A DNA stretch of 64,000 nt from CALINB01 sp938045325. GTDB lineage: Bacteria > Pseudomonadota > Alphaproteobacteria > Rhodospirillales > CALINB01. Shown here piece by piece: positions 35,052 through 42,797 of the stretch. The stretch's first letter is position 1; each line of letters begins with the position of its first letter. The position numbers and the translations under genes are program-made. The DNA lies in NCBI GenBank assembly GCA_038114465.1, contig JAYNQW010000005.1, forward strand, positions 1-64,000, read 5' to 3'. A model generated the notes under the pieces. It saw only the letters and a program-made list of their open reading frames with translations, was not told where the DNA came from and searched no databases.

Positions 35052-35867
35052 CTAACTCTTCAGCTTATAACCGGTTTTGAACATCCAGTAGCACACACGC
35101 CAAAGCACTAAATTGATGCCCGCCAACACGAAAAGTCCGGCCGTGAGCGAGCCGTCCGCATGGCCGATCATGCCGAAACGAAAACCGTCGATCATGTAAA
35201 AAAACGGGTTAAAGTGCGCCGCCGTTTGGAAGACCTCGGGCAGGCGCTGGATGGAATAAAACGTGCCCGACAAAAACGCCAACGGCGTGATCACAAAATT
35301 GGTGATGCCCGCCATCTGGTCGAACTTCTCGGCCCAGATGCCGCCGATCATGCCGAGGAACGACAGCATCAGCGATGCCATAACGGCGTGGTACAACACA
35401 AAACCGAAATGATGAATTTGCACCGGTACGAAAAGGCTCATCGCCAAGCCGACCAAACAGCCGACCAAGACCCCTCGGGTCGCTCCGCCCAACGACAGGC
35501 AAAACGTTAATTCATGGGCGTTCAACGGCGGCATCAGGATATCGACGATGTTGCCTTGCACCTTGGCCACCATGATCGAAGACGATGTATTCGCAAAAGC
35601 GTTTTGCGCCATCGCCATCATGATTAATCCGGGTGCTAAAAATTCGACAAACGGAACCCCGGCGACGATGCGAACCGCACCACCGAGGGCTAAAGAGAAA
35701 ATTGCCAGGAACAAAAGCGTTGTCACCACCGGCGCCATCAGGGTTTGGGTATAAACTTTTAAAAACCGCCGCACTTCACGGGAATATAGTGTCCAAACGC
35801 CAAGCCAGTTGGGGGTGTTGGCGATATCGAAGTTTGCCGCATGGGGCGGATGTTTTTTTACGGTCAT
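35052..35867 (-). CDS. ABC-2 type transporter permease
   Basis: This 271-residue integral membrane protein has six predicted helices and the ABC-2 family pattern (FLAPGLIMMAMAQNAFANTSSSI, VQGNIVDILMPPL, NFVITPLAFLSGTFYSIQRLP). Such permeases export polysaccharides, lipids or drugs with a separate ATPase. No ATP-binding subunit is adjacent; the nearest are znuC and the MlaF-like gene, both of other families. It could belong to a split exporter encoded elsewhere. Confidence 0.85.
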   Translation of the reverse strand: MTVKKHPPHAANFDIANTPNWLGVWTLYSREVRRFLKVYTQTLMAPVVTTLLFLAIFSLALGGAVRIVAGVPFVEFLAPGLIMMAMAQNAFANTSSSIMVAKVQGNIVDILMPPLNAHELTFCLSLGGATRGVLVGCLVGLAMSLFVPVQIHHFGFVLYHAVMASLMLSFLGMIGGIWAEKFDQMAGITNFVITPLAFLSGTFYSIQRLPEVFQTAAHFNPFFYMIDGFRFGMIGHADGSLTAGLFVLAGINLVLWRVCYWMFKTGYKLKS

Positions 35868-35992
35868 GGCTTAGTCTCAGGAAATTACCGAGTCGTTCGA
35901 AGTTCATCATACCGCAACGGCTTTGCAACATCCCCTCATTAAATTTGCGGAAATTGGCATGAACACGACAGAATGATTGGTAATCAACCCCC

Positions 35993-36024
35993 AAGACCCC
36001 AAGACCCCAAGACCCCAAAACCCT
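35993..36024. repeat. 8-bp tandem repeat AAGACCCC
   Basis: Three perfect AAGACCCC units (35993-36016) and a fourth degenerate one (AAAACCCT) lie 66 bases upstream of the recX start. This is a simple microsatellite-like tract in the promoter/leader region, potentially prone to slippage. Confidence 0.85.
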
Positions 36025-36089
36025 GACTGGACTGTGTGCAGCCCCCTGTACACAGTCTCTTTTTGTCCGATTTTTGCTATGCTGCGGGG

Positions 36090-36686
36090 ATGACGGACCG
36101 AGATCTGCATATCGAACCGGAACGCAAGCCGAAACCCCGGCGCGCCGATGCCCGAACCCTGCGCCAGGCGGCCTTAAGCTATCTGCAGCGCTATCAGTCA
36201 TCGAAAGCGAACTTGCGCCGGGTCCTGCGCCAACGCCTTGACCGCGCTTTGCTGGCATACGGGCCCGAGCGGACCGCCGGTCCCGAGGATATCGAAGTCA
36301 TTCTCGATGAATACGAAACGGCGGGGCTGATCGATGATTCCCGCTACGCCGAAAATATGGCTGATATCTGGTTCCATCGCGGTGAATCGGTGCGCGCAAT
36401 TTCCGCGCGTCTGTCGCGCAAGGGTGTCTCATCGGCCGTGATCGAAGCGGCGGTCGGTGCGTTAAAGCAAAACAATCCCGCGGCCGACCTGCAAGCCGCG
36501 ATTGCCCTGGTCCGCCGGCGCCGCCTTGGACCGCTGCGCAATCCGGATAAACGCGCGGATTATTTTCAGAAAGATCTCGGCGTGCTCGCGCGCGCGGGAT
36601 TTACCTATCATTTAGCCCGGCGTGTTCTCGAAGCCGGCGACGCGCTTGCCCTCGACGACCTGCTCGAAGAAGCACTCGCGCGATAA
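36090..36686 (+). CDS. recX: RecX family regulatory protein
   Basis: This 198-residue protein consists of RecX-type three-helix repeats: QAALSYLQRYQSSKANLRRVLRQRL (residues ~25-50), YETAGLIDDSRYAENMADIWFHRGESVRAISARLSRKGVS (~85-125) and YFQKDLGVLARAGFTYHLARRVLEA. RecX binds RecA filaments and limits recombination. ATG 36090 after GCGGGG gives the usual N-terminus; the frame is open upstream. recA is not in the window. It ends one base before the convergent VOC gene. Confidence 0.9.
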   Translation: MTDRDLHIEPERKPKPRRADARTLRQAALSYLQRYQSSKANLRRVLRQRLDRALLAYGPERTAGPEDIEVILDEYETAGLIDDSRYAENMADIWFHRGESVRAISARLSRKGVSSAVIEAAVGALKQNNPAADLQAAIALVRRRRLGPLRNPDKRADYFQKDLGVLARAGFTYHLARRVLEAGDALALDDLLEEALAR

Positions 36687-36687
36687 C

Positions 36688-37077
36688 TTAAAGCTGATTG
36701 GAAATTTCGATCAAATTGCCGTCCGGATCATGAAAATAAACCGACATGATCGGCCCGATCGCCCCGCTGCGTTCGGACGGCCCCTCGCGGAGTTCCACGC
36801 CACAGGCTTTGAGGTGCTCGGCCACCGTTTCGATCGGGGTGTCGGCAATCAGGCAAAGATCGGCCGAGCCCGGCGTGGGATGCTCGGGCAGATGAACCGC
36901 GACCACGTCCTGAGCCGGATGAAGATTGATTTTGCATTGGCCGAAATAAAGCGCAACCCGGCCGAGTTTAAACTCGTCGCGGCGCATGCCCAGCGTTTTT
37001 TCAAAGAATTCACAGGTTCGGTCCATATCCGCAACGGTTAAAACGAAATGATCGATATGGCTGAGCGAAATGGTCAT
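36688..37077 (-). CDS. VOC (glyoxalase/bleomycin resistance) family protein
   Basis: This 129-residue two-module VOC protein has DHFVLTVADMDRTCEFFEKTLG at the N-terminus and SVYFHDPDGNLIEISN at the C-terminus. The metal-site pattern His (IDHFVL), His (INLHPA) and Glu (LIEIS) is present, consistent with a divalent metal. Members include glyoxalase I, dioxygenases and antibiotic-binding proteins; the substrate cannot be told from sequence. Convergent with recX. Confidence 0.88.
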   Translation of the reverse strand: MTISLSHIDHFVLTVADMDRTCEFFEKTLGMRRDEFKLGRVALYFGQCKINLHPAQDVVAVHLPEHPTPGSADLCLIADTPIETVAEHLKACGVELREGPSERSGAIGPIMSVYFHDPDGNLIEISNQL

Positions 37078-37094
37078 GACGGGTACAGTATAAA

Positions 37095-38222
37095 TTACGG
37101 TAAGGGTTTATTGCCGAGCACAACAATATCCGGCTTCCAGAAATCGACCGCTTGAATATTCACGGGATCACCTGTGATAATTCCTGTGATATTTTTCGCC
37201 GATGCCGGTTGGGCCCGTACGGTTTGCGACGAAATGATGATCGGGTCGGGTTCGAGAATAATCGAATCGGGAAAAACCATGGCGGTAAAAACAGGAGCCG
37301 GCATGGACCGGTGCAAAGCCTTTAAAACGGCTTGAGCGCGGGGATCGTTTTGCCCGGCGGCCATGTTGATCCAACGGTACGCCTTGGCCGGATTTTTCGG
37401 CACCCCGTCACCGGCATGATAAATCATCCCGAGATTGAGCTGCGCTTCGGCGACGCCCTGCAGTGCGGCTTTTTGATACCAAAACATGGCTTTTATCTGT
37501 GAAACCGACACACCGCCGCCGGTGTGATAATGCTTGGCCAACGCAAGTTGCGCAGCGGCATCGCCCGCATAAGCTTTCTTGTGCAATTGCGTGAGAAAGT
37601 CGCCGCCGTCTTCTTCGGGCACCGGCTGGCCTTCGGGTGTCGTCCATGCCGGTTTGACGTATTCAGAAGGCGGCACAACTTGTTTCGGCAAAGCCGGTAC
37701 CTTTTGCGGCAGCGGCAGAGCCGCGAGTTGTTCCGGCTCGGGCTGTGTTATTTTTTCCGGCGCGATGTCTTTTGGTGTGGATTTGCCTTGAACCGTCTCG
37801 ATCGGTTTGACCGCTTCTGTTGTCATCGGCGGAACCGGCAGGGCACGGCGTAACATTTCGGGCGCGGTCACAGACCCTGGTGAAGTGGCCGGTGGTGTGA
37901 CCTTTGGCGGTGAGACCATTAATGTGACCGGACGTTCGGTCGGTTTTGCTGTGCGTTTAACAAATTTCCGCGGCGCGGTTTGAGGTGTTGGCACTGGGGC
38001 TGGTTTAACGAGTACCGGTTTATCTGGCACCGGTTGAATGGTCACCGGTGGCAGTGGTTTCGGATCAACGGCTGCCACGGTCGTGGCCGGTTTCAACTCG
38101 GTGCGCGGCTCGATTTGAAGCGGGGGCGGCAGCGTCGCGGTCACAATACGGGCCGGCGGTGGCAACGATGTGGACACATAAGGCGCCGAAAGACCCAAGG
38201 TGACGGCCCAGGGCCGAATCAT
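37095..38222 (-). CDS. Proline-rich protein with Sel1-like repeats
   Basis: This is a 375-residue protein. The N-terminal half (about residues 15-200) is low-complexity, rich in Pro/Val/Thr/Lys. About residues 205-295 hold two to three Sel1-like repeats (AAQLALAKHYHTGGGVSVSQIKAMFWYQKAALQG, AEAQLNLGMIYHAGDGVPKNPAKAYRWINMAA). A C-terminal tail follows. ATG 38222 overlaps the stop of a 45-residue membrane-peptide ORF as ATGA, so the two are translationally coupled; a TTG at 38231 is also open. A short hydrophobic N-terminus may anchor it. Probably a periplasm-spanning scaffold; function unknown. Confidence 0.75.
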   Translation of the reverse strand: MIRPWAVTLGLSAPYVSTSLPPPARIVTATLPPPLQIEPRTELKPATTVAAVDPKPLPPVTIQPVPDKPVLVKPAPVPTPQTAPRKFVKRTAKPTERPVTLMVSPPKVTPPATSPGSVTAPEMLRRALPVPPMTTEAVKPIETVQGKSTPKDIAPEKITQPEPEQLAALPLPQKVPALPKQVVPPSEYVKPAWTTPEGQPVPEEDGGDFLTQLHKKAYAGDAAAQLALAKHYHTGGGVSVSQIKAMFWYQKAALQGVAEAQLNLGMIYHAGDGVPKNPAKAYRWINMAAGQNDPRAQAVLKALHRSMPAPVFTAMVFPDSIILEPDPIIISSQTVRAQPASAKNITGIITGDPVNIQAVDFWKPDIVVLGNKPLP

Positions 38223-38356
38223 TCTTTCCAAACAGGGCTGAATTGACTGATCACCGTGGATAGGAACATCGCGCTCGCGACGAGTAAAAACGAGAAGGCC
38301 GCCAGGACCTGTCCGTTAGCCCCGGTGGTACGCCGGTTTACAAAATAACGGGTCAT
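38219..38356 (-). CDS. 45-residue single-pass membrane peptide (small ORF)
   Basis: ATG 38356 to TGA encodes 45 residues: a basic N-terminus (MTRYFVNRRTTGANG), one hydrophobic helix of about 20 residues (VLAAFSFLLVASAMFLSTVI) and a short tail ending PVWKE. GGTGG precedes the start by about eight bases, and the stop overlaps the next gene's ATG as ATGA. Topology (positive inside) predicts a type II inner membrane peptide. The coding pattern and coupling support a real gene; function unknown, perhaps a membrane partner of the downstream Sel1-repeat protein. Confidence 0.6.
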   Translation of the reverse strand: MTRYFVNRRTTGANGQVLAAFSFLLVASAMFLSTVISQFSPVWKE

Positions 38357-38509
38357 TTAATTTTCCACCCACGAAATATGGTATGATTATAGACGACACC
38401 GGCGCCAAATCCTAGACCCGCGATAGCGCGAAAAGCCGCGCCAACGCGCCCGATCAGTTCACGCAACGCCGGACTATTCCGTGCTATAAAGCCCGCACCT
38501 GAAACGGCG

Positions 38510-39466
38510 ATGCCTCTATCGCCAACCAACCGGCTTTCGATGTCCTCTTTGTTTTCAACCCCAAGTGCGGGCCCATCGCAAAACGTCCTTCGCGGCATGG
38601 CCTATATGGTGCTCTCGACCGTGGCCCTGGTCACCATGAACGCCATCGCGCGCTACATGACCGAGACCTTTCATCCGTTCGAGGTCGCCTTTTTCCGTTG
38701 CTTTTTCGGATTTATCTTCTTCGTGCCGTTGTTTTTCCGCTATGGCCTGGAACCGTTGAAAACCAAAATTATCGGCTGGCATTTTCTGCGGGGCATCGGC
38801 AACGCCACCTGCATGCTGATGTATTTTACCGGCCTGGCGCTGATCCCGTTGGCCAAGGTGATGGCGCTCTCGTTTACCTCGCCGCTGTTCGCAACCGTTA
38901 TCGCCTTCATTGCTTTCGGTGAAGCAATCCGGACCCGGCGCATCACCGCCTTGATTATCGGTTTTGCCGGCGCCTTGATCATTTTGCGGCCCGGCATCAT
39001 CGCTCTTGATCTCGGCTCCATGCTGATTTTGGGTGCCGCCGCCGCATGGGCCATCGTGCTCGTAATCATAAAAAAGATGTCGCAAACGGATTCGAGCATC
39101 ACGATTACACTGTATTCGACGATCTTCCTCATACCGGTCACCGCGATCGCCGCGTTTCCTTATTGGCAAATGCCGAATTGGGAACAATGGCTGTGGTTCG
39201 CCGCTATGGGCATTACTGGCAGTCTGGGACAAACAGCGTTGGCGCAGTCATTCCGTGAAGCCGACATGACCGCCGTTATGCCACTCGAATTTCTTCGTCT
39301 GGTATGGGCCGCTATTATTGGCTACTTTATTTTCTTCGAGGTCCCCGACCTTTATGTCTGGATCGGCGGCACAATTATTTTCTCCGCCAGCACCTATATC
39401 GCGTATCGCGAACGAAACGCCGGAAAAGAATCAACGGAAACCGCACCGCCGGTTCCGCATCAATAA
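38510..39466 (+). CDS. EamA (DMT) family transporter, copy 1
   Basis: This 318-residue drug/metabolite transporter has ten hydrophobic segments in two EamA repeats; the second repeat starts near residue 165. Repeated landmarks shared with the next two genes are FxRxxFGxxxFxPL in helix 2, LAKVMALSFTSPLF in helix 4 and IIGFAGALIILRPGII after helix 5. Such proteins export amino acids, nucleosides or other small metabolites. Start could be ATG 38510 or 38540. First of three tandem paralogues, 25 bases before the second. Confidence 0.87.
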   Translation: MPLSPTNRLSMSSLFSTPSAGPSQNVLRGMAYMVLSTVALVTMNAIARYMTETFHPFEVAFFRCFFGFIFFVPLFFRYGLEPLKTKIIGWHFLRGIGNATCMLMYFTGLALIPLAKVMALSFTSPLFATVIAFIAFGEAIRTRRITALIIGFAGALIILRPGIIALDLGSMLILGAAAAWAIVLVIIKKMSQTDSSITITLYSTIFLIPVTAIAAFPYWQMPNWEQWLWFAAMGITGSLGQTALAQSFREADMTAVMPLEFLRLVWAAIIGYFIFFEVPDLYVWIGGTIIFSASTYIAYRERNAGKESTETAPPVPHQ

Positions 39467-39491
39467 ATTAATCGTTTGAAATTCATACACT

Positions 39492-40412
39492 ATGAAATTT
39501 TCGGAAGTCATTAGTAAGCACCCCAGCACGGTTCGCGGCATGGGTTTTATGCTGTTGTCCGCTTTGTGCGTATCGGTTATGGGCGGCATGGTTCGTCATG
39601 TGTCGTCCGACGTGCATGTCTTTGTCATCGCCTTCTTCCGGACCCTCTTCGGTCTTTTGGTGTTTACGCCGTTGGTGATGAAAACCGGTTTGCTATATTT
39701 CAAAACCAAAAAGATCGGCCTGCACGCCCTGCGCGGGTTTTTGAATTCCGGCGCTTTGCTGCTGATGTTTTTCGCCTTCAGCGCCTCACCCCTCGCGAAA
39801 GTCATGGCGCTTCGGTTCACCGGACCGCTGTTCGGCGCGCTCCTTGCCGTCATCATTTTGCATGAGGTTATTCGCGCCCGGCGGATCTCGGCCTTGATCA
39901 TCGGCTTCTTCGGCGCCCTGATCATTCTGCGTCCCGGCATTATCGAACTCGATCCGGGCGGCGTTGCCGTTTTGGCCGCGGCCTTCATTTGGGCCTCCGT
40001 GACCATTGTCGTCAAACTGCTGACCCAAACCGAATCCAATGCCACCATTACGATTTATGCAGCCATCTTTACCATTCCGGTGACACTCGCCGTCGCGCTG
40101 CCGTTTTGGCAAACACCGACATGGGAACAGTTCGCCTGGCTGTTCGGCCTCGGCGCCATCGGAAGCATCAGCCATTGGTCGCGCGCCCAGGCAGCCCGCG
40201 ATGCGGACCTTACCGCCATCATGCCGATGGACTTCTCTGTGCTGATATGGGCGGCATTGATCGGCTATTTCGTTTTCGGTGAAATTCCCGATATTTGGGT
40301 ATGGGTCGGTGCCTTTATGATCTTTGCCGCGACCAGTTATATTGCCTACCGGGAACGGAAAACAAAAACCGTCGCGGCGGATAAGAATAAACCGCCCACA
40401 AAAGCGGATTAA
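39492..40412 (+). CDS. EamA (DMT) family transporter, copy 2
   Basis: This 306-residue paralogue of the flanking EamA genes shares the same landmarks (FFRTLFGLLVFTPL, LAKVMALRFTGPLFGALLAV, IIGFFGALIILRPGIIELD) and the late SHWSRAQAARDADLTAIMPMDF, which replaces SLGQTALAQSFREADMTAVMPLEF of copy 1. The ten-helix layout is intact with no degraded segment. It starts 25 bases after copy 1 and ends 10 bases before copy 3, so the three are one operon. Substrate unknown. Confidence 0.88.
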   Translation: MKFSEVISKHPSTVRGMGFMLLSALCVSVMGGMVRHVSSDVHVFVIAFFRTLFGLLVFTPLVMKTGLLYFKTKKIGLHALRGFLNSGALLLMFFAFSASPLAKVMALRFTGPLFGALLAVIILHEVIRARRISALIIGFFGALIILRPGIIELDPGGVAVLAAAFIWASVTIVVKLLTQTESNATITIYAAIFTIPVTLAVALPFWQTPTWEQFAWLFGLGAIGSISHWSRAQAARDADLTAIMPMDFSVLIWAALIGYFVFGEIPDIWVWVGAFMIFAATSYIAYRERKTKTVAADKNKPPTKAD

Positions 40413-40422
40413 AGGATCGGAC

Positions 40423-41328
40423 GTGAAAAAAATTGCAAGCATCCTGCGCGACGATCCCAGCACACGGCGCGGCGTCGCTTTTATGTTCGCCTCCGTACTC
40501 TCGAGTGTCTGCGTTATGGCGACCATACGCTATGTATCAGCCGACCTGCACCCCACGGTTATGGCGTTTTTCCGCTCCTTATTCGGCATGATCGTTTTTA
40601 TTCCTTTGTTCTTGAAAACCGGCTGGGCGCCGCTGAAAACAAATCGGATCGGCATGCTGCTGACCCGCGGCGGCATGCAGTCCGTTCTTATGCTGACAAC
40701 ATTTATGGCGATCAGCCTCGCACCATTGGCCACCGTGACAGCGCTGCGGTTTACCGGCCCCTTGTTCGCCACATTGCTCGCTTTAGTGGTGTTGCATGAA
40801 ATTATTCGCATGCGCCGGATCTCGGCGCTCGTGATTGGTTTTGCCGGGGCGATGATTATTCTCCGGCCGGGAATCATCGAAATCGACCTCGGTGGTATTT
40901 TCGCACTGGCGTCCGCCGCTTTCTGGGCGATGACGATGATCACCGTCAAAAGTTTATCCCGGACCGAATCCAGTTCGACCATTACGATTTATTCGATCCT
41001 GGTCACAACGCCGGTTACGTTTTTGGTTTCTTTGTTGTATTGGCGAACACCGACATTGGAAGAATTCGGATGGCTTATACTCTTAGGCGTGTTTGGCAGC
41101 TTCAGCCATTGGTCGCGCGCGCAGGCTTATAAAAGCGCCGATATCACGGCCTTGCTGCCGATCGATTTTACCGCACTGGTTTGGGCGGCGGCATTCGGCT
41201 ACATCATCTTCGGGGAAATTGCCGATGTCTGGACGTGGGTCGGCGGCATCGTCATCTTCGCTTCGACCATGTACATCACCTATCGCGAACGCAAGGTCCG
41301 GGCCGAACGAAAAGACAGCAGCCAATAA
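40423..41328 (+). CDS. EamA (DMT) family transporter, copy 3
   Basis: This 301-residue third paralogue is closest to copy 2 (FFRSLFGMIVFIPL, LATVTALRFTGPLFATLLAL, VIGFAGAMIILRPGIIEIDLGG, SHWSRAQAYKSADITALLPIDF). GTG 40423 is preferred: AAAGGA lies about eight bases upstream and the result matches the N-termini of the other copies; the frame remains open into copy 2. It converges on the PagL-like gene with 11 bases between. Confidence 0.87.
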   Translation: MKKIASILRDDPSTRRGVAFMFASVLSSVCVMATIRYVSADLHPTVMAFFRSLFGMIVFIPLFLKTGWAPLKTNRIGMLLTRGGMQSVLMLTTFMAISLAPLATVTALRFTGPLFATLLALVVLHEIIRMRRISALVIGFAGAMIILRPGIIEIDLGGIFALASAAFWAMTMITVKSLSRTESSSTITIYSILVTTPVTFLVSLLYWRTPTLEEFGWLILLGVFGSFSHWSRAQAYKSADITALLPIDFTALVWAAAFGYIIFGEIADVWTWVGGIVIFASTMYITYRERKVRAERKDSSQ

Positions 41329-41339
41329 GAATATAAAAT

Positions 41340-42209
41340 TTAGAAGCGGTAACCGTAACGAATGCCGAACGTTTCCAAACCTTCGTTGCGGTCGCATAAG
41401 CTGGCGTTGGAGGCATGGTCCAAAAACGCCATCAAACTATGATGTTTGGTGATGCGGAATCCTAACGTAACCGATTCACGGAATAACACACGGCAGCCCA
41501 GTTCTTTTTTATCCAAAGAGATGGATGTGGTCTTGCCGTCGTGAACCGTCGCGCCGAGAGAAAAACCGGCGAAGAAGTGTTGCAAGAAATTCCATTCCCA
41601 GGTCAGCCCGAGATACGCCTGGCTGGTATCACCGTACGCATTATAGGTTACGCCGACGTGGGGCCGGGGCGACCACATAAAATTGAAAATTCCGGGTGAC
41701 GCGAATAAGAATTCAAGATTGGCGTCATAGCCTTCCTCTTTATTCGAGCTGAACGGCCCCTCGTCATGAACCAATGCGCCAATACGAATTTCGGAAAGGA
41801 ATGAATTCGATTTATATGGTGCGGGATCACTCGTCGTCGTTTTTGAACCGGCTGGGCTTTTCTGCCATTTGATGTTACGCGCCCCGCCACCTTGGCCGGA
41901 TCGCCCCTCAAACGAAGACGGCAGGCGCATCGGGCCGGGTCCGGAGACAGGCTGCGGCGCCGGCGGCGATGCAGACGGAAATGGCTTTGTCCCTTGTGGT
42001 GCGCCAGGCCGCGTGACGGGAACGTCGGGCACGTTTTGCGGTGCAGCCAACGGCGGCACCGGCTGCAAAAACGGATGGGTTTGTCCCAAAAATCCCTGCA
42101 TGTCGTAAATCGGTGCGGCCAGGCTGTGTTGAACGGCAACGGCGCTGACCGTGACAACCATCACCGGCGCAAGAAAGCGCTTAATCAAGGGGGCCCAGAA
42201 CTTGACCAC
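41340..42209 (-). CDS. PagL-type lipid A 3-O-deacylase with proline-rich N-terminal extension
   Basis: The C-terminal domain (about residues 140-289) is a PagL-like outer membrane barrel. The catalytic HxS and Glu appear in FLDHASNAS and, twelve residues after that Ser, in EGLETFG, the same spacing as the His/Ser/Glu triad of PagL, which removes the 3-O acyl chain of lipid A. The last residue is Phe (GIRYGYRF), typical for barrels. A signal peptide (VMVVTVSAVAVQHSLAA) is followed by about 80 Pro/Gly-rich residues absent from PagL. GTG 42209 is chosen because TGAGGA is seven bases upstream; the frame extends 51 bases further. Confidence 0.82.
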   Translation of the reverse strand: MVKFWAPLIKRFLAPVMVVTVSAVAVQHSLAAPIYDMQGFLGQTHPFLQPVPPLAAPQNVPDVPVTRPGAPQGTKPFPSASPPAPQPVSGPGPMRLPSSFEGRSGQGGGARNIKWQKSPAGSKTTTSDPAPYKSNSFLSEIRIGALVHDEGPFSSNKEEGYDANLEFLFASPGIFNFMWSPRPHVGVTYNAYGDTSQAYLGLTWEWNFLQHFFAGFSLGATVHDGKTTSISLDKKELGCRVLFRESVTLGFRITKHHSLMAFLDHASNASLCDRNEGLETFGIRYGYRF

Positions 42210-42471
42210 GGATTTATCCTCAATTTCCTGGCTGGATGAAAACGGCCGGAACAAAACCATCAGGCACCCAGGTTTATTTTTCTCATCGTGGCTGACTTAT
42301 TATTGTTTTGTGCCCTTTGTTTCCCCCGCCGGGCGGAATCTGTCAAGTGTAGAGCCTGTTAAGGATTAAATTATCAGGTTTTTTTCGCTTTTTTCCGCTA
42401 TAGGCCTGTTGTTGACCCGTCTGCCCGCGCCGGGCAACATGCCTGAAAATCGAGGAATTCCGGCGAGAACC

Positions 42472-42765
42472 ATGACCGAACAACACATCGAAAAACCAAA
42501 AGCCGGCTTCGTCAAACGATTGCTGGCCTTCAAAGACGCCGCCGATGCGAAACGCATCAACATTCGCATCGCCCCGCTCGCCCGGGCCGCCGGACCGCAC
42601 ATCGACCGCCACGTGCTCGCCGCCTTTGATGGCCACAAAAACATAAAAGCGCGCCCGGCAAGCGAACCGGTCGAATTCAACCCGGCGGAGGCAACAACAG
42701 ATTCCTGGGCGGATGCCGTCAAACGCGCCGAAACGCAACTCAAAAAACCGGCGCCGATATCTTGA
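42472..42765 (+). CDS. Small hydrophilic protein of unknown function
   Basis: This 97-residue protein is charged and lacks membrane segments or cysteines. It starts MTEQHIEKPKAGFVKRLLAF and contains RINIRIAPLARAAGPHIDRH. ATG 42472 is chosen as the first without a Gly/Pro-rich atypical extension; the ribosome-binding site (GGCGAGAACC) is weak. Its stop overlaps or abuts the start region of the TPR protein, suggesting an operon. No family recognised; confidence rests on codon pattern and coupling. Confidence 0.5.
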   Translation: MTEQHIEKPKAGFVKRLLAFKDAADAKRINIRIAPLARAAGPHIDRHVLAAFDGHKNIKARPASEPVEFNPAEATTDSWADAVKRAETQLKKPAPIS

Positions 42766-42797
42766 TATGGGGCGAAGCCGAGGCCGCCGGCACGACA

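Noticed and set aside
38353..38598. An 81-codon minus-strand frame whose stop overlaps the start of the 45-residue membrane peptide (ATGA).
   Set aside because: It overlaps the start of the EamA gene on the other strand, has no recognisable domain and no supported start; the overlap is probably chance. I would revisit it if it is conserved.
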